From CAVWCQ01 sp963753545 (GTDB lineage: Bacteria > Chloroflexota > Anaerolineae > Aggregatilineales > Aggregatilineaceae), in contig CAVWCQ010000008.1 in assembly GCA_963753545.1 (NCBI GenBank), positions 2,666,001 through 2,730,000 on the forward strand: a DNA stretch of 64,000 nt, read 5' to 3'. This document shows positions 17,856-27,911 of the stretch, in pieces. Position 1 is the stretch's first letter. The number at the start of each line of letters is the position of its first letter. The notes below the pieces were generated by a model that did not search any database, was not told the DNA's origin, and saw nothing but the letters and a program-made list of their open reading frames with translations. The translations under genes were made by a program, and so were the position numbers.

Positions 17856-20800
17856 ATGTCTCTGCTGTCTGACAAACTTACGTATTTGATCAAAGGACTA
17901 AAAACAGCCATTTATCGCGATGCCGTGCCAATCATCGGCTGGCAGATCTGCGATGGTTTGCCCTATGGTACGCCCCTGCCTGGCGACGATGATCCGTGTT
18001 GGCGCGCCCTGGACATTCGAGAGTCCTGGGGAGATCGTCTGACATGGGCCTGGCTGCAAGCGGATGTGTCGATCCCGCCCGGTTTTGCTGGCAAACCTGT
18101 TGCGCTGCATCTGGTCTTGGATTTCAGCACAAGCGTCAAACTCGGAAACGCCCTGGATATGGCGACTGGCCCCGAAGGGTTGGTCTTCATTGAAGGACTC
18201 GAAACCCCCTTGCAGGCTATCAACCTGGAACACGACGAAGTTTTGCTGGCGGAACAAAGTCCCTCCGGGCAGCCTGTTCACATTTCCATCGAAGCATTTT
18301 CAGGAATCAGCAATCTAAGCGAACACCGCCTGCTGCTCCGTACCGCCGATCTCGTCTGGATTGATCGCGAGGTCGAGGCGCTGTATTGGGATGCACAGGT
18401 TCTGCTGGAAACGGCAAAGGTTTTGCCCGATGCGTCCGACGAAAAGGACCGTTACCTGCGTATTCTGGACCATGCGCTCTGCCACATCGACTGGCGCAGT
18501 ACGGCTGACGAGCGCTTCTCGGACAGCGTTCGTGCCGCCAGAACCGCTTTGCAGGAACAGATTTATCAGTGCCAGCCCCTCACCGGCGGACCACTCGCCC
18601 GCCCGGTTGTTCACGCCGTTGGGCATGCCCATCTGGACGTCGCGTGGCTCTGGCCCCTTTCTGTCACACGAGGTAAAGCAATCCGGACCTTCGCCACAGC
18701 CCTGTCCCTGATGGATCAGTATCCCGAGTACACATACACACAGAGCCAGGCATATCTCTATAAAAAGCTTGCCGAAGATCGCCCGGATGTGTTTGATCGG
18801 ATCAAAGCGCGTACAGTAGAGGGACGTTGGGAACCCACAGGCGGGACCTGGGTTGAAATGGACACCAATATGCCCAGCGGTGAGGCATTGGTCCGGCAGT
18901 TCTTGTTCGGAATGCGCTATTTCGAGCGCGAGTTAGGCGTCCGGCCCGATGTTCTCTGGCTGCCCGATGTATTTGGCTACAGCGCCGCGCTCCCGCAGAT
19001 CATGAAGCTGGCTGGCATCGATAATTTCTACACGGCGAAGCTGAGTTGGAACGGTTACACGCACTACCCGCACGATACCTTCTGGTGGGAAGGAATCGAC
19101 GGCAGCCGGGTGCTCACCCACCTTGCCACCACGCCGGAATTGCATACTTCGGTCCGCGACCGGGGCTGGCGGACATACTGTGCCAAGATGGTACCGCAGG
19201 AAATGCTGCAAACGTGGGCCAATTACGCGCAGAAAAACATGAACCACCACCTGATTGTCGCCTATGGGTTTGGGGATGGCGGCGGCGGTCCGACGCGCGA
19301 TATGCTCGAACGCCGCGAACGGATGGCCGATCTGCCCGGTCTGCCGCAGGTTCGCCACAGCACCGCCCGCGCCTTCTTCAAGGCCTTGCGCGAAACAATT
19401 CCCTCTGATCTGCCGCGCTGGGTTGGCGAATTATATTTCCAGATGCACCGCGGAACCTACACCAGTCAGGCAGCAACCAAGCGCAATAACCGCAAAACAG
19501 AGATCCTGCTCCACAATGCGGAAGCGCTGGCCTCTATGTCGTTTCTGCTGGGGCAGGCCTATCCCCAACAGGAATTGAATGGATCATGGGAAACGCTGCT
19601 GCTGAACCAGTTCCACGATATTCTGCCCGGCAGCAGCATTACCGAGGTGTACAGCGACGCCGCGCGTGATTACCTGTCGGCTCAAGTCAGCGCCTCATCG
19701 GTTCTGGAACAGGCGCTTGCCACCATTACTCAGCACATCCGCTACGATATCGGCATGCAGGGATTTGCCGTCTTTAACACGTTGGGGACCAGCTTAGGTG
19801 GCCCGGTGGAAGTCTCGCTGCAAGGCGACGGGCTGGTCGAAATTGTTGGCCCCAGCGGGCATCCCCAGCCGTTCCAGTGGCTGGACACAGAAGCCCGGCG
19901 TGCGCTTTTGTTCTGTGATCGCGTCCCCTCCTATGGCCATGTCGCCTACGCCGTGCGCCCTGTCGAACGTGAACGCACGTTCACCATCGAAAATGAAGTG
20001 TCAGCCTCTCCGACGCGCTTGGAAAACGGCGTGCTGCGTGCTGAATTTGATGCCAGGGGGAATTTGGTGCGCCTGCAGGACCTGGAAAATCTGCGCGAGG
20101 TTTTGGACGGCACCGGGAACCAACTGTGGGCCTATGTGGACCGGCCCCACCAGTGGGACGCCTGGGAAATCGAGGAATATGTACACGACCAGGGCTGGCA
20201 GCTAGAGCCGGAGTCCGTGCGTGTGATCGAAAACGGCCCGATCCGCGCCGCGCTAGAAATAAGCTATGTTTTCAACCAGTCGCGCATCAAACAGCGAATC
20301 ATTTTGGTTGCTGGCCAGCGCGTGCTCCACTTCGAAACCGAGGTGGACTGGCACGAACAGCATATCTTCCTGCAAACGCATTTCCCGCTTGCCGTTCGCA
20401 CGATGTCCGCAACGTATGAAATCCAGTTTGGCACCATTGAGCGTCCCACCCACCACAATACGGCCTGGGATGCAGCGCAGTTTGAAGTCCCGGCTCAGAC
20501 GTGGGCCGATTTGTCCGAGGGAAATTACGGCGTCAGCCTCCTGAACGACAGCAAATACGGCTACAGCGCGCTTGACAACGTGCTGACGCTCAGCTTGCTC
20601 CGCTCCCCCACAATGCCCGATGCCCAGGCCGATCAGGGCCATCATATCTTTACCTATGCCCTCTATCCCCATGTGGGCGACTGGCGGAACGATGTGATTG
20701 CTCAGGCCAGGCGTTTCAATCAGCCCCTGATTGTCCAGGCGGTGCAGGGTGGAGGAACATGGCTTCCTGTCGAATTCAGTCTTGTTTACTGCTCGACGCC

Positions 20801-21062
20801 GGGTGTGGTTATTGACACGGTTAAAAAGTCGGAAGACGGCGATTCTTTGATTGTGCGTGTCTACGAGGCGCATGGCGGGCGGTTGCAGACGTCGTTAGTT
20901 TTCGCGGCACGGATCAAGTCTGCCGAAGAAGTAAATCTGCTCGAAGAACATATTGCTCCGGTCCATGTGATGGTCGATACCCTGCGTTTTAGCCTCACCC
21001 CATATCAGATCCGCTCGTTCCGTGTTAAACTGCACAATATTGTCGAGCATCAGATCGGCTAA
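17856..21062 (+). CDS. GH38 alpha-mannosidase
   Basis: This 1068-residue protein matches glycoside hydrolase family 38, which removes alpha-linked mannose from glycans. The zinc-binding motif GHAHLDVAWLWP lies near residue 257 and the catalytic Asp is in WLPDVFGYSAALPQ near residue 370. A second conserved segment is NQFHDILPGSSI (near 585). An N-terminal region of about 240 residues and the C-terminal beta-domains are present, so the length suits the large cytosolic/lysosomal-type subgroup. There is no signal peptide, which suggests intracellular glycan turnover. AAGGAGA precedes ATG 17856. Confidence 0.95.
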   Translation: MSLLSDKLTYLIKGLKTAIYRDAVPIIGWQICDGLPYGTPLPGDDDPCWRALDIRESWGDRLTWAWLQADVSIPPGFAGKPVALHLVLDFSTSVKLGNALDMATGPEGLVFIEGLETPLQAINLEHDEVLLAEQSPSGQPVHISIEAFSGISNLSEHRLLLRTADLVWIDREVEALYWDAQVLLETAKVLPDASDEKDRYLRILDHALCHIDWRSTADERFSDSVRAARTALQEQIYQCQPLTGGPLARPVVHAVGHAHLDVAWLWPLSVTRGKAIRTFATALSLMDQYPEYTYTQSQAYLYKKLAEDRPDVFDRIKARTVEGRWEPTGGTWVEMDTNMPSGEALVRQFLFGMRYFERELGVRPDVLWLPDVFGYSAALPQIMKLAGIDNFYTAKLSWNGYTHYPHDTFWWEGIDGSRVLTHLATTPELHTSVRDRGWRTYCAKMVPQEMLQTWANYAQKNMNHHLIVAYGFGDGGGGPTRDMLERRERMADLPGLPQVRHSTARAFFKALRETIPSDLPRWVGELYFQMHRGTYTSQAATKRNNRKTEILLHNAEALASMSFLLGQAYPQQELNGSWETLLLNQFHDILPGSSITEVYSDAARDYLSAQVSASSVLEQALATITQHIRYDIGMQGFAVFNTLGTSLGGPVEVSLQGDGLVEIVGPSGHPQPFQWLDTEARRALLFCDRVPSYGHVAYAVRPVERERTFTIENEVSASPTRLENGVLRAEFDARGNLVRLQDLENLREVLDGTGNQLWAYVDRPHQWDAWEIEEYVHDQGWQLEPESVRVIENGPIRAALEISYVFNQSRIKQRIILVAGQRVLHFETEVDWHEQHIFLQTHFPLAVRTMSATYEIQFGTIERPTHHNTAWDAAQFEVPAQTWADLSEGNYGVSLLNDSKYGYSALDNVLTLSLLRSPTMPDAQADQGHHIFTYALYPHVGDWRNDVIAQARRFNQPLIVQAVQGGGTWLPVEFSLVYCSTPGVVIDTVKKSEDGDSLIVRVYEAHGGRLQTSLVFAARIKSAEEVNLLEEHIAPVHVMVDTLRFSLTPYQIRSFRVKLHNIVEHQIG

Positions 21063-21066
21063 TCTG

Positions 21067-21089
21067 GCGGGGGTTGAAATAACCCCCGC
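21067..21089 (+). terminator. Hairpin after the mannosidase gene
   Basis: GCGGGGGTT-gaaat-AACCCCCGC forms a perfect 9-bp stem five bases after the stop codon. No T-run follows, so termination would be weak or Rho-assisted; it could instead protect the 3' end. Confidence 0.55.
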
Positions 21090-21207
21090 TCTCATTCGGG
21101 CTTGCTTGGTCAGGAACATAGTGGTAATCTACCGCGAGGTTTCCGCCCGGTCAGAAAACCGCGCCAAGTGATACAACGTTCAAAACGAAACTAATACGGG
21201 TGAATTT

Positions 21208-23766
21208 GTGAGCAAACTGGTAATTGTCGAATCGCCGACAAAAGCACGTACAATTCGAGACTTTCTTCCCAAGGATTACAAGGTTGAAGCGAGTATGGGC
21301 CACATTCGTGACCTGCCCGCTTCCGCCAGCGAAATCCCAGCCAGGCTGAAAGGCGAGGAATGGGCGCGCCTGGGCGTTAACGTCGAGAGCGATTTTGAGC
21401 CGCTCTATGTCGTTCCCAAAGACAAGAAGAAAGTCGTCAAAGAACTATCAGCGCTTCTCAAAAACGCCGATGAACTGATCCTGGCGACGGACGAGGACCG
21501 CGAAGGCGAGAGCATCGCCTGGCACCTGACGCAGGTTCTCAAACCGGGTGTGCCGATCAAGCGCATGGTCTTCCACGAGATCACGCGGGAAGCAATTCAG
21601 GAAGCGCTCAAAAACTGCCGGGCTGTTGATGATGATCTGGTCGAAGCGCAGGAAACACGGCGCATTCTGGATCGGCTTGTCGGCTATACGGTGTCGCCGC
21701 TGCTCTGGAAAAAGATTGCTCCGGGCCTTTCCGCTGGACGTGTCCAGTCCGCTGCTGTGCGGCTGCTGGTCATTCGTGAAGAAGAACGTCGCAGCTTTAA
21801 ATCTGGCTCATACTGGGACCTCAAAGCGACCCTTGCCGCGAACAAGGAACTGTTTACGGCTGTCCTGGTGACTCTGGGTGGCGTCCGGCTGGCAACGGGC
21901 AAGGATTTTGATGAAACAACCGGGCAGATTCCCAGAGGCCGCAAAGTCGTTTTGCTCAATGAAAAGCAAGCCCGTGCCCTGGCGGATCGCCTGATCAAGG
22001 GTCAGTGGAAGATCAAGGACGTGAGCGAACGCGATCAGACGCGCTCGCCTGCTCCGCCCTTCACGACGTCTACCTTGCAGCAGGAAGCCAATCGTAAGCT
22101 GAGCCTGTCGTCGCGCCAGACGATGCAGGTTGCCCAACGGCTGTACGAGCAAGGTTTGATCACCTATATGCGTACCGACTCGGTCCATCTTTCCAAACAG
22201 GCGATTGCCACCATCCGCCAGTGTGTGGCCGATAAATACGGCGCGGACTATCTCAGCCCGTCGCCCCGCCAGTTCCGAACCCAATCAAAAGGGGCGCAGG
22301 AAGCTCACGAAGCGATCCGCCCCGCCGGGCAGGAAATGCCGACCGCCGATAAGCTTGGCTTGACCGGGCAGGAATATGCACTCTATGACCTGATCTGGAA
22401 GCGGGCAATTGCGACGCAGATGGCCGATGCTCAACTCCGCTTAAGCACGGTTCTCATTGCGGTTGATGATGCCGAATTTCGCGCCTCTGGCAAGCGGGTT
22501 GTGTTCCCTGGTTACTTCCGCGCCTATGTCGAGGGTGAAGACGATCCGACAGCGGCGCTCGATGACCAGGAGACTATGTTGCCCCCGCTGGCAGTTGGTC
22601 AAATGGTGGACTGCCGGGAACTCGAACCCCTCAAACATGACACCAAGCCCCCGGCGCGCTACACCGATGCAACGTTGGTGAAGGCGTTGGAAAGTGAGGG
22701 TATTGGACGGCCCAGCACTTACGCCACGATCATCAGCACCATCCAGGATCGCGGCTATGTGTCGAAGGTAGCGAACCAGTTGGTCCCCACCTTCACCGCC
22801 TATGCTGTGAATTACCTGCTGGAACAGCACTTCCCCGAATTGGTCGATATCCAGTTTACGGCTCAGATGGAACAGGTGCTCGATGATATTGCCGAAGGGA
22901 ATGCCGAAGGTATCCCCTACCTGAAATCGTTCTATCTGGGCGAGAGTGGCCTCGATCAGCAGGTGAAGGCGAAAGAGTTGCAGATCAACCCGCGTGATGT
23001 TCACGCGATGGTATTGGACGATCTGAACGCCAGGATTCGCATCGGTCCCTATGGGCCATACCTGGAAAAAGACGAAAACGGCGAACTGGTGCGGGTTTCC
23101 CTTCCAGACAGCATGGCTCCCGCTGATCTTGGTAATGAAGAGGTGTCTCACCTGCTGCGGCAGAAGGGCGAAGGTCCTACTCCGCTCGGTTACCATCCCG
23201 AAAGCGGCGAACCAATCTTTGTCCTGATGGGACCATACGGGCCTTACGTCCAGTTGGGCGCGAACGGCGAAAACGGCAGCGGTCCAAAGCCGCGCCGCGC
23301 TTCCCTGTTGAAAAACATGAAACCAAACGCGCTCACCCTGGAGCAGGCAGTCGCGCTGCTGTCACTGCCGCGCAGCTTGGGCCAACACCCCGAAACGGGC
23401 AAAAGTATCGAGGCTGGCATAGGCCGCTTTGGGCCGTTTGTCCGGCACGATGGCGAATACCGTTCGCTGAGCAAAGAAGACGACGTTCTGACGATTGGTC
23501 TGGGCCGCGCGCTGGAATTGCTGGCGCAGCAAAAAGGCCGTCGTAAGGCTGAGTTGATCCGCGAACTGGGGCCGCATCCTGAAGATGGCGAAGTCGTTGC
23601 CCTCTACGAAGGCCAGTATGGACCGTACATCAAACATGGCAAGACGAACGCCTCCGTGCCGAAAAATACAGCTGCCTCGGCCCTTACGCTCGAAGCTGCA
23701 CTGCCTATTCTCGCCGCCAAAAAAGCACAGCCGCCAAAGAAGCGCGCTAAGAAATCCAAAGAATAG
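21208..23766 (+). CDS. topA: DNA topoisomerase I
   Basis: This 852-residue type IA topoisomerase relaxes negative supercoils. The Toprim domain starts at KLVIVESPTKA and has the acidic DEDREGE motif (near residue 96). The active Tyr is in YMRTDSVHLS (near residue 320). The C-terminus has no Cys4 zinc fingers but repeated YGPY/FGPF segments (IGPYGPYLE, MGPYGPYVQ, IGRFGPFVR, EGQYGPYIK) and a Lys-rich tail (KKRAKKSKE), a known variant layout. The start is GTG 21208. Confidence 0.96.
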   Translation: MSKLVIVESPTKARTIRDFLPKDYKVEASMGHIRDLPASASEIPARLKGEEWARLGVNVESDFEPLYVVPKDKKKVVKELSALLKNADELILATDEDREGESIAWHLTQVLKPGVPIKRMVFHEITREAIQEALKNCRAVDDDLVEAQETRRILDRLVGYTVSPLLWKKIAPGLSAGRVQSAAVRLLVIREEERRSFKSGSYWDLKATLAANKELFTAVLVTLGGVRLATGKDFDETTGQIPRGRKVVLLNEKQARALADRLIKGQWKIKDVSERDQTRSPAPPFTTSTLQQEANRKLSLSSRQTMQVAQRLYEQGLITYMRTDSVHLSKQAIATIRQCVADKYGADYLSPSPRQFRTQSKGAQEAHEAIRPAGQEMPTADKLGLTGQEYALYDLIWKRAIATQMADAQLRLSTVLIAVDDAEFRASGKRVVFPGYFRAYVEGEDDPTAALDDQETMLPPLAVGQMVDCRELEPLKHDTKPPARYTDATLVKALESEGIGRPSTYATIISTIQDRGYVSKVANQLVPTFTAYAVNYLLEQHFPELVDIQFTAQMEQVLDDIAEGNAEGIPYLKSFYLGESGLDQQVKAKELQINPRDVHAMVLDDLNARIRIGPYGPYLEKDENGELVRVSLPDSMAPADLGNEEVSHLLRQKGEGPTPLGYHPESGEPIFVLMGPYGPYVQLGANGENGSGPKPRRASLLKNMKPNALTLEQAVALLSLPRSLGQHPETGKSIEAGIGRFGPFVRHDGEYRSLSKEDDVLTIGLGRALELLAQQKGRRKAELIRELGPHPEDGEVVALYEGQYGPYIKHGKTNASVPKNTAASALTLEAALPILAAKKAQPPKKRAKKSKE

Positions 23767-23787
23767 CCAATACCCGATAGGATCCGA

Positions 23788-23815
23788 AGGGCGCTGGAGA
23801 CAGCGCTCTTTTTTT
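23788..23815 (+). terminator. Rho-independent terminator of topA
   Basis: GGGCGCTG-gaga-CAGCGCTC is followed by seven T residues, 22 bases after the topA stop codon. Confidence 0.88.
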
Positions 23816-23846
23816 GCCATTTTGTTGATGCACATCTCTAAAATAG

Positions 23847-24141
23847 TACTTAAAGTTCAACTTTAAGGGAGTATTTTGCAGGGCATACCTGTTCTATAAT
23901 GTCTTATAGGCCCGGATCACACCGTTCAGGATGGATCAACCCGAAGGTTGCTGCTCAGTTATAGAATGGTTAGTGACCCCCCTCAAAAAATATGAGTTGG
24001 CGGATCGCCACGAGAAGAAGTGATCAACTATTTTTCACGCAAAGTTAGAATCGCTCATTTCTTCTCTCAAAACAGCCTTTTGCCAACTTCGGCCTATCGG
24101 GCAAAATTTATCAAAACTCTATTAAGTGATCGATGAAATGG
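23847..24141 (+). repeat. Intergenic repeat element, copy A
   Basis: This element shares ordered blocks with 46210-46734 in inverted orientation. Blocks: a 31-bp identity (23847-23877) centred on the palindrome CTTAAAGTT-C-AACTTTAAG (23849-23867); a TATAAT-like hexamer (23895-23900); GTTATAGAATGGTTAGT (23958-23974); an A-rich block (23977-24000); CACGAGAAGAA plus GTGATCAACTATTTTT and AAAGTTAGAAT (24009-24051); and TAAGTGATCGATGAAATGG (24123-24141). It has no ORF. The 604-base gap from topA to the cyclase gene (23767-24370) otherwise holds only the topA terminator and a probable promoter. Confidence 0.75.
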
Positions 24142-24325
24142 GTTGAAGTGATCAACAATAGGCGCTTTTAATGAAAAAACAGGGCGATCCGTGCGATTGA
24201 GGACCGCACCGAACCGCCCTGGTCTTTACGGTTTCGGACCAGACTCGCGCACGTCCGGCGGGCAGTCCGACGAGCCACCGTTAGCCCTTAACTGCCCTCC
24301 GATAGTAGTTCATCTCCTTTCCGTG

Positions 24326-24331
24326 TATAAT
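24326..24331 (+). promoter_or_regulatory. Candidate -10 box of the cyclase operon
   Basis: TATAAT lies 40 bases upstream of the cyclase start. No good TTGACA-like box is seen at 16-18 bases upstream, so the promoter may need an activator. Assignment rests on the hexamer and position. Confidence 0.4.
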
Positions 24332-24370
24332 GGGCAAGCGATGCTTCGTTGGAGATTGTTGGAGCGCGAT

Positions 24371-26138
24371 GTGATGGTTGAGCCTGGCAAGAACCGAACA
24401 GTTCAAGAGGAAATTCTGCGGCTAAGCCGAGTTCTGACCGAACTGGACGACGTGCTGCGTGTTCAGCGAGATGCGCTGCGTCAAAAAGGAATGGGACTGC
24501 CCCCAGGAACATTAAGCGGCTTAAAAAATATCCAGGGCGAACTGGAAAGCGTAGCCGGTCGGCTCGCTGGCGACGCTGTTGAACTGGAACAACTTCGGGC
24601 CTTAGCCGAGACAACTGCGCTCGTAAACTCCTCGCTCGATGTTGATCAGGTTTTAAACGAAGTCATGGACACAGTGATCGCCCTGACGGGTGCAGAACGT
24701 GGCTATATCATGTTGCGCGACGAGTTCAGCGGCGAAATGGAGTTTCGAGTTCGCGCGCAATCTGGACCGCGTCACGATTGACGAAGGTGGCTTTATGGTC
24801 AGCCGGACGATTGTGCAAGAAGTGGCCGAGACAGGACAGCCTGTCGTCACCACGAATGCGCAGTCGGACCCTCGTTTTAGCTCCCAAGAAAGTGTGCTCA
24901 TCTACGCGCTGCGCTCCATTCTATGCGTTCCCTTAATGGTCAAGGGAACGATTACGGGCATGGTCTATGCCGACAACCGTATCAAAGATGCCCTGTTCGG
25001 AGAAAAGGAACTGTCGCTGCTGGTTGCGTTTGCGAACCAGGCTGCTACCGCAATCGAAAACGCGCGACTGTTCAACCGGGTTCAGACAGCACTGGGCGAA
25101 ATCACTGAGATAAAAGAACTAATGGACAACGTGTTTGCCTCCATCGCCAGTGGTGTGATCACGACGAATGTCCACGAGATTGTCACGACCTATAATGAAG
25201 CTGCTGAGCGCATCTTGGGGCATAGTGATAAGGACGTGCTGGGATACCCCCTTGCGGAGGCGCTCCCGCTGGTTCACGCCTATGTCCGCGATCTGCTGGC
25301 CTATATCACACAGCAGGGTCAGCAAGAAATGATCGAGATTGAGCCGGAACTACCCGAACGAGGGCTGGTCAACCTGAATTTGAAGCTCACACCCCTCAAA
25401 AACGAAGAGGAAACAGAAGGTGTGGCTATTGTGGTGGATGACCTGACGGAAATTAAGAAACGTGACGCAACACTCGATGTCGTCCGGCGCTATCTTCCCC
25501 CAGCGATGGTAGACAATATTCAAAGTCTGGACGGGCTGGGATTAGGCGGTGAGCGCCGTATCATTACGGTGCTGTTTGTCGAAGCGCGGGCTTTTCAAAC
25601 CTTCCCGCCAGACTTGTCACCAAACGATCTCATGGAGTTGCTTAACCTCTATCTCACCGTCGGAGCCGAGGCCATTCACCATCATGCAGGCGTGATCGAC
25701 AAATTTATGGGGAACGAGATTATGGGACTGTTCAATACCCAGTTGAACCCCTCCGATGATCATGCATGGTGGGCGGTCCAGGCAGCTCTTAAAATGGTGG
25801 ATGACTACCTATCCCTGGCGCAACGGCGCGGCGAAGAACGCATTCCGTATTTCCGTATCGGGATTCATACCGGAGTAGCAACGTTGGGCAATGTTGGCAG
25901 CGCGACTCGCCGTGACTTTACCGCCATCGGTGACACGGTGAATCTGGCAAAACGGCTGCAAGAGAACGCCCCATATGGGCAGGTCATCATCAGCGATGAA
26001 ACATGCCACCACTGTTATAACCAGTTATCTGATCCCGCAAACAATATCCTGGTTCTCGAACGTCCCAGCGTTCAGGTGAAGGGACGTCGCCAGGCAACCG
26101 AGATTTTCGAAATTCAGCGCGCCAATCACTCGTTCTAG
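24371..26138 (+). CDS. GAF-PAS-class III nucleotide cyclase homologue, catalytic-type C2-like (frameshifted)
   Basis: About 588 residues: N-terminal coiled-coil, GAF domain (GAERGYIML...LLVAFANQAATAIENARLF), PAS domain (NVFASIASGVITTN...), then a class III cyclase domain. Both metal Asp positions are changed (VLFVEARAF has Glu, KFMGNEIMG has Asn), but the transition-state Asn and Arg are kept in GDTVNLAKRL, as is the Lys of DKFMG. It thus resembles the C2 half of a heterodimeric cyclase. The frame breaks near 24756; dropping one C joins EMEFRV to ARNLDRVTIDE, as in the next gene. GGAG precedes GTG 24371 and ATG 24374. Confidence 0.85.
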
Positions 26139-26158
26139 GTCGAAGCGAGCAAAACACT

Positions 26159-27907
26159 ATGTTGAGTACTGCTCATTTTAATTTAGTTCCCCAGGACGAG
26201 CTCCGACGTCTAAGCCAGCAGGTAGCTGATCTCGAAGGCATGCTGCGCGCTCAGCATTCGATTTTGAAGCAGCGAGGCTTGAGTTTGCCAACGGATGTGT
26301 TGGAACAGTTGTATTACGTGCGCACTGATCTGGATGACCTGGCCCTCCGTCTGCTAGAAGAAACAACAGAATTGGAACAGCTTCGGGCGTTGGCACAGAC
26401 GACTAACCTCCTCAATTCATCTTTGGACGTGGACCTTGTCCTGAACGAAGTGATGGATACCGTCATTGCCCTGACTGGGGCTGAACGGGGATATATCGTT
26501 CTGCACGATGAGCAAACGGAAGAAATGCGCTTTCGCATTGCCCGCAACGTCCACCGCGAGACCATTGACGAGGCCAAATTTACTGTCAGCGGGACAATTG
26601 TCAGCGAAGTAGCGCGAACAGGACAGCCTGTTGTTGCCAAAAATGCCCTGCTCGATCCCCGTTACAGTTCTCAGGACAGCATCGTGATGCATGCGCCACG
26701 ATCTGTGCTTTGCGCCCCGCTGGTTTTCAAGGAGCAGATCATTGGCGTTGTGTACGCCGATAATCGCCAGATTCCCGATCTGTTTGGCGAGAAGGAGCTG
26801 TCTCTGCTGGTCGCGTTTGCGAACCAGGCAGCCATTGCGATTGCCAATGCTCAACTCTTTGAACGGGTGCGGCGCGCCCTGGTAGAAATCACCGACATGA
26901 AGGAACTGATGGACAATGTATTCGAGTCCATCGCCAGCGGTGTGATCACGACAGACAATAAGGATGTCATTCTAAGCTGCAACCTGGCTGCTGAGCGCAT
27001 TTTGGGAGTATCCCGTGTTCAGGCAGTTGGTAATCCACTGCACACGGTGCTTCCGACCATATTTGAAGGGTTCGAACACCTCATTCAGAGCGTCCGCGAG
27101 CAGGACATCCAGCAGGTCATTGAGGTTGAGCCAGTGCTGCCAGAGCGCGGGCCCGTGAACCTGAGTCTCAAACTTACGCCTCTCAAAGACGCCAATAATG
27201 TCACCTATGGTATGACATTCGTCGTGGACGATCTGACGGAGATCAAAAAACGGGATGCGACCTTAAACGTTGTTCGTACTTACCTGCCACCCAGCCTGGT
27301 TCGCAACATCCAGAGCATTGACAATCTCGGACTGGGTGGGGATGAACGCGATATTTCCGTCATTTTTGCTGATGTCCGCGGGTTCACGACCTTCAGCGAA
27401 ATTCTGCCTCCCGAAGAACTGATGGCAGTCATCAACCAGTATCTGACCGTGAGCACAGACTCGATACAGCTTTTTGATGGCCTTATCGACAAGTACATGG
27501 GCGATGCCGTCGTGGGGCTTTTTAACACTCAACTCAATCCCCAGGAAAATCACGCCGTCCGTGCTGTCCGTGCCGCCTTGTCGATGGCTTATGATGTAAA
27601 AGCGCTGCATGAAGTATTAGCTCCCGAACAACGGCTGTTTTATGGCATTGGCGTGGATACAGGGGTAGCCATGCTGGGGAATGTGGGAAGCCCCAGCCGT
27701 AAGGAGTTTACGGTCATTGGCGCACCGTTTAATTTTGCCAAGCTGTTACAGGAAAACGCCCTGGCTGGTGAAGTGATTATCAGCCAGAACACTTATGACC
27801 GGGTGTACGATCTATTCCAGGTAGAAGCATTGGAACCGCGTAAGGTCAAGGGCTATGCGAATTTCCATGTGATGTACCGGGTAACAGGCGTTCTGAAGCG
27901 GCATTAA
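26159..27907 (+). CDS. GAF-PAS-class III nucleotide cyclase homologue, C1-like
   Basis: This 582-residue paralogue of the preceding gene lies 20 bases downstream, with the same coiled-coil, GAF, PAS and cyclase layout. Both metal-binding Asp are present (VIFADVRGFTTF and DKYMGDAVVG), but the transition-state Arg is lost: VIGAPFNFAKLLQ has Leu where the family has Arg, and the usual GDTVN is GAPFN. It should not form a working homodimer by class III rules, yet it supplies exactly what the neighbour lacks. The product (cAMP or cGMP) cannot be told. The reading frame is intact. Confidence 0.88.
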   Translation: MLSTAHFNLVPQDELRRLSQQVADLEGMLRAQHSILKQRGLSLPTDVLEQLYYVRTDLDDLALRLLEETTELEQLRALAQTTNLLNSSLDVDLVLNEVMDTVIALTGAERGYIVLHDEQTEEMRFRIARNVHRETIDEAKFTVSGTIVSEVARTGQPVVAKNALLDPRYSSQDSIVMHAPRSVLCAPLVFKEQIIGVVYADNRQIPDLFGEKELSLLVAFANQAAIAIANAQLFERVRRALVEITDMKELMDNVFESIASGVITTDNKDVILSCNLAAERILGVSRVQAVGNPLHTVLPTIFEGFEHLIQSVREQDIQQVIEVEPVLPERGPVNLSLKLTPLKDANNVTYGMTFVVDDLTEIKKRDATLNVVRTYLPPSLVRNIQSIDNLGLGGDERDISVIFADVRGFTTFSEILPPEELMAVINQYLTVSTDSIQLFDGLIDKYMGDAVVGLFNTQLNPQENHAVRAVRAALSMAYDVKALHEVLAPEQRLFYGIGVDTGVAMLGNVGSPSRKEFTVIGAPFNFAKLLQENALAGEVIISQNTYDRVYDLFQVEALEPRKVKGYANFHVMYRVTGVLKRH

Positions 27908-27911
27908 CACA

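Noticed and set aside
23847..24141. CRISPR array
   Set aside because: The repeated blocks differ in length and spacing and there is no regular repeat-spacer pattern.
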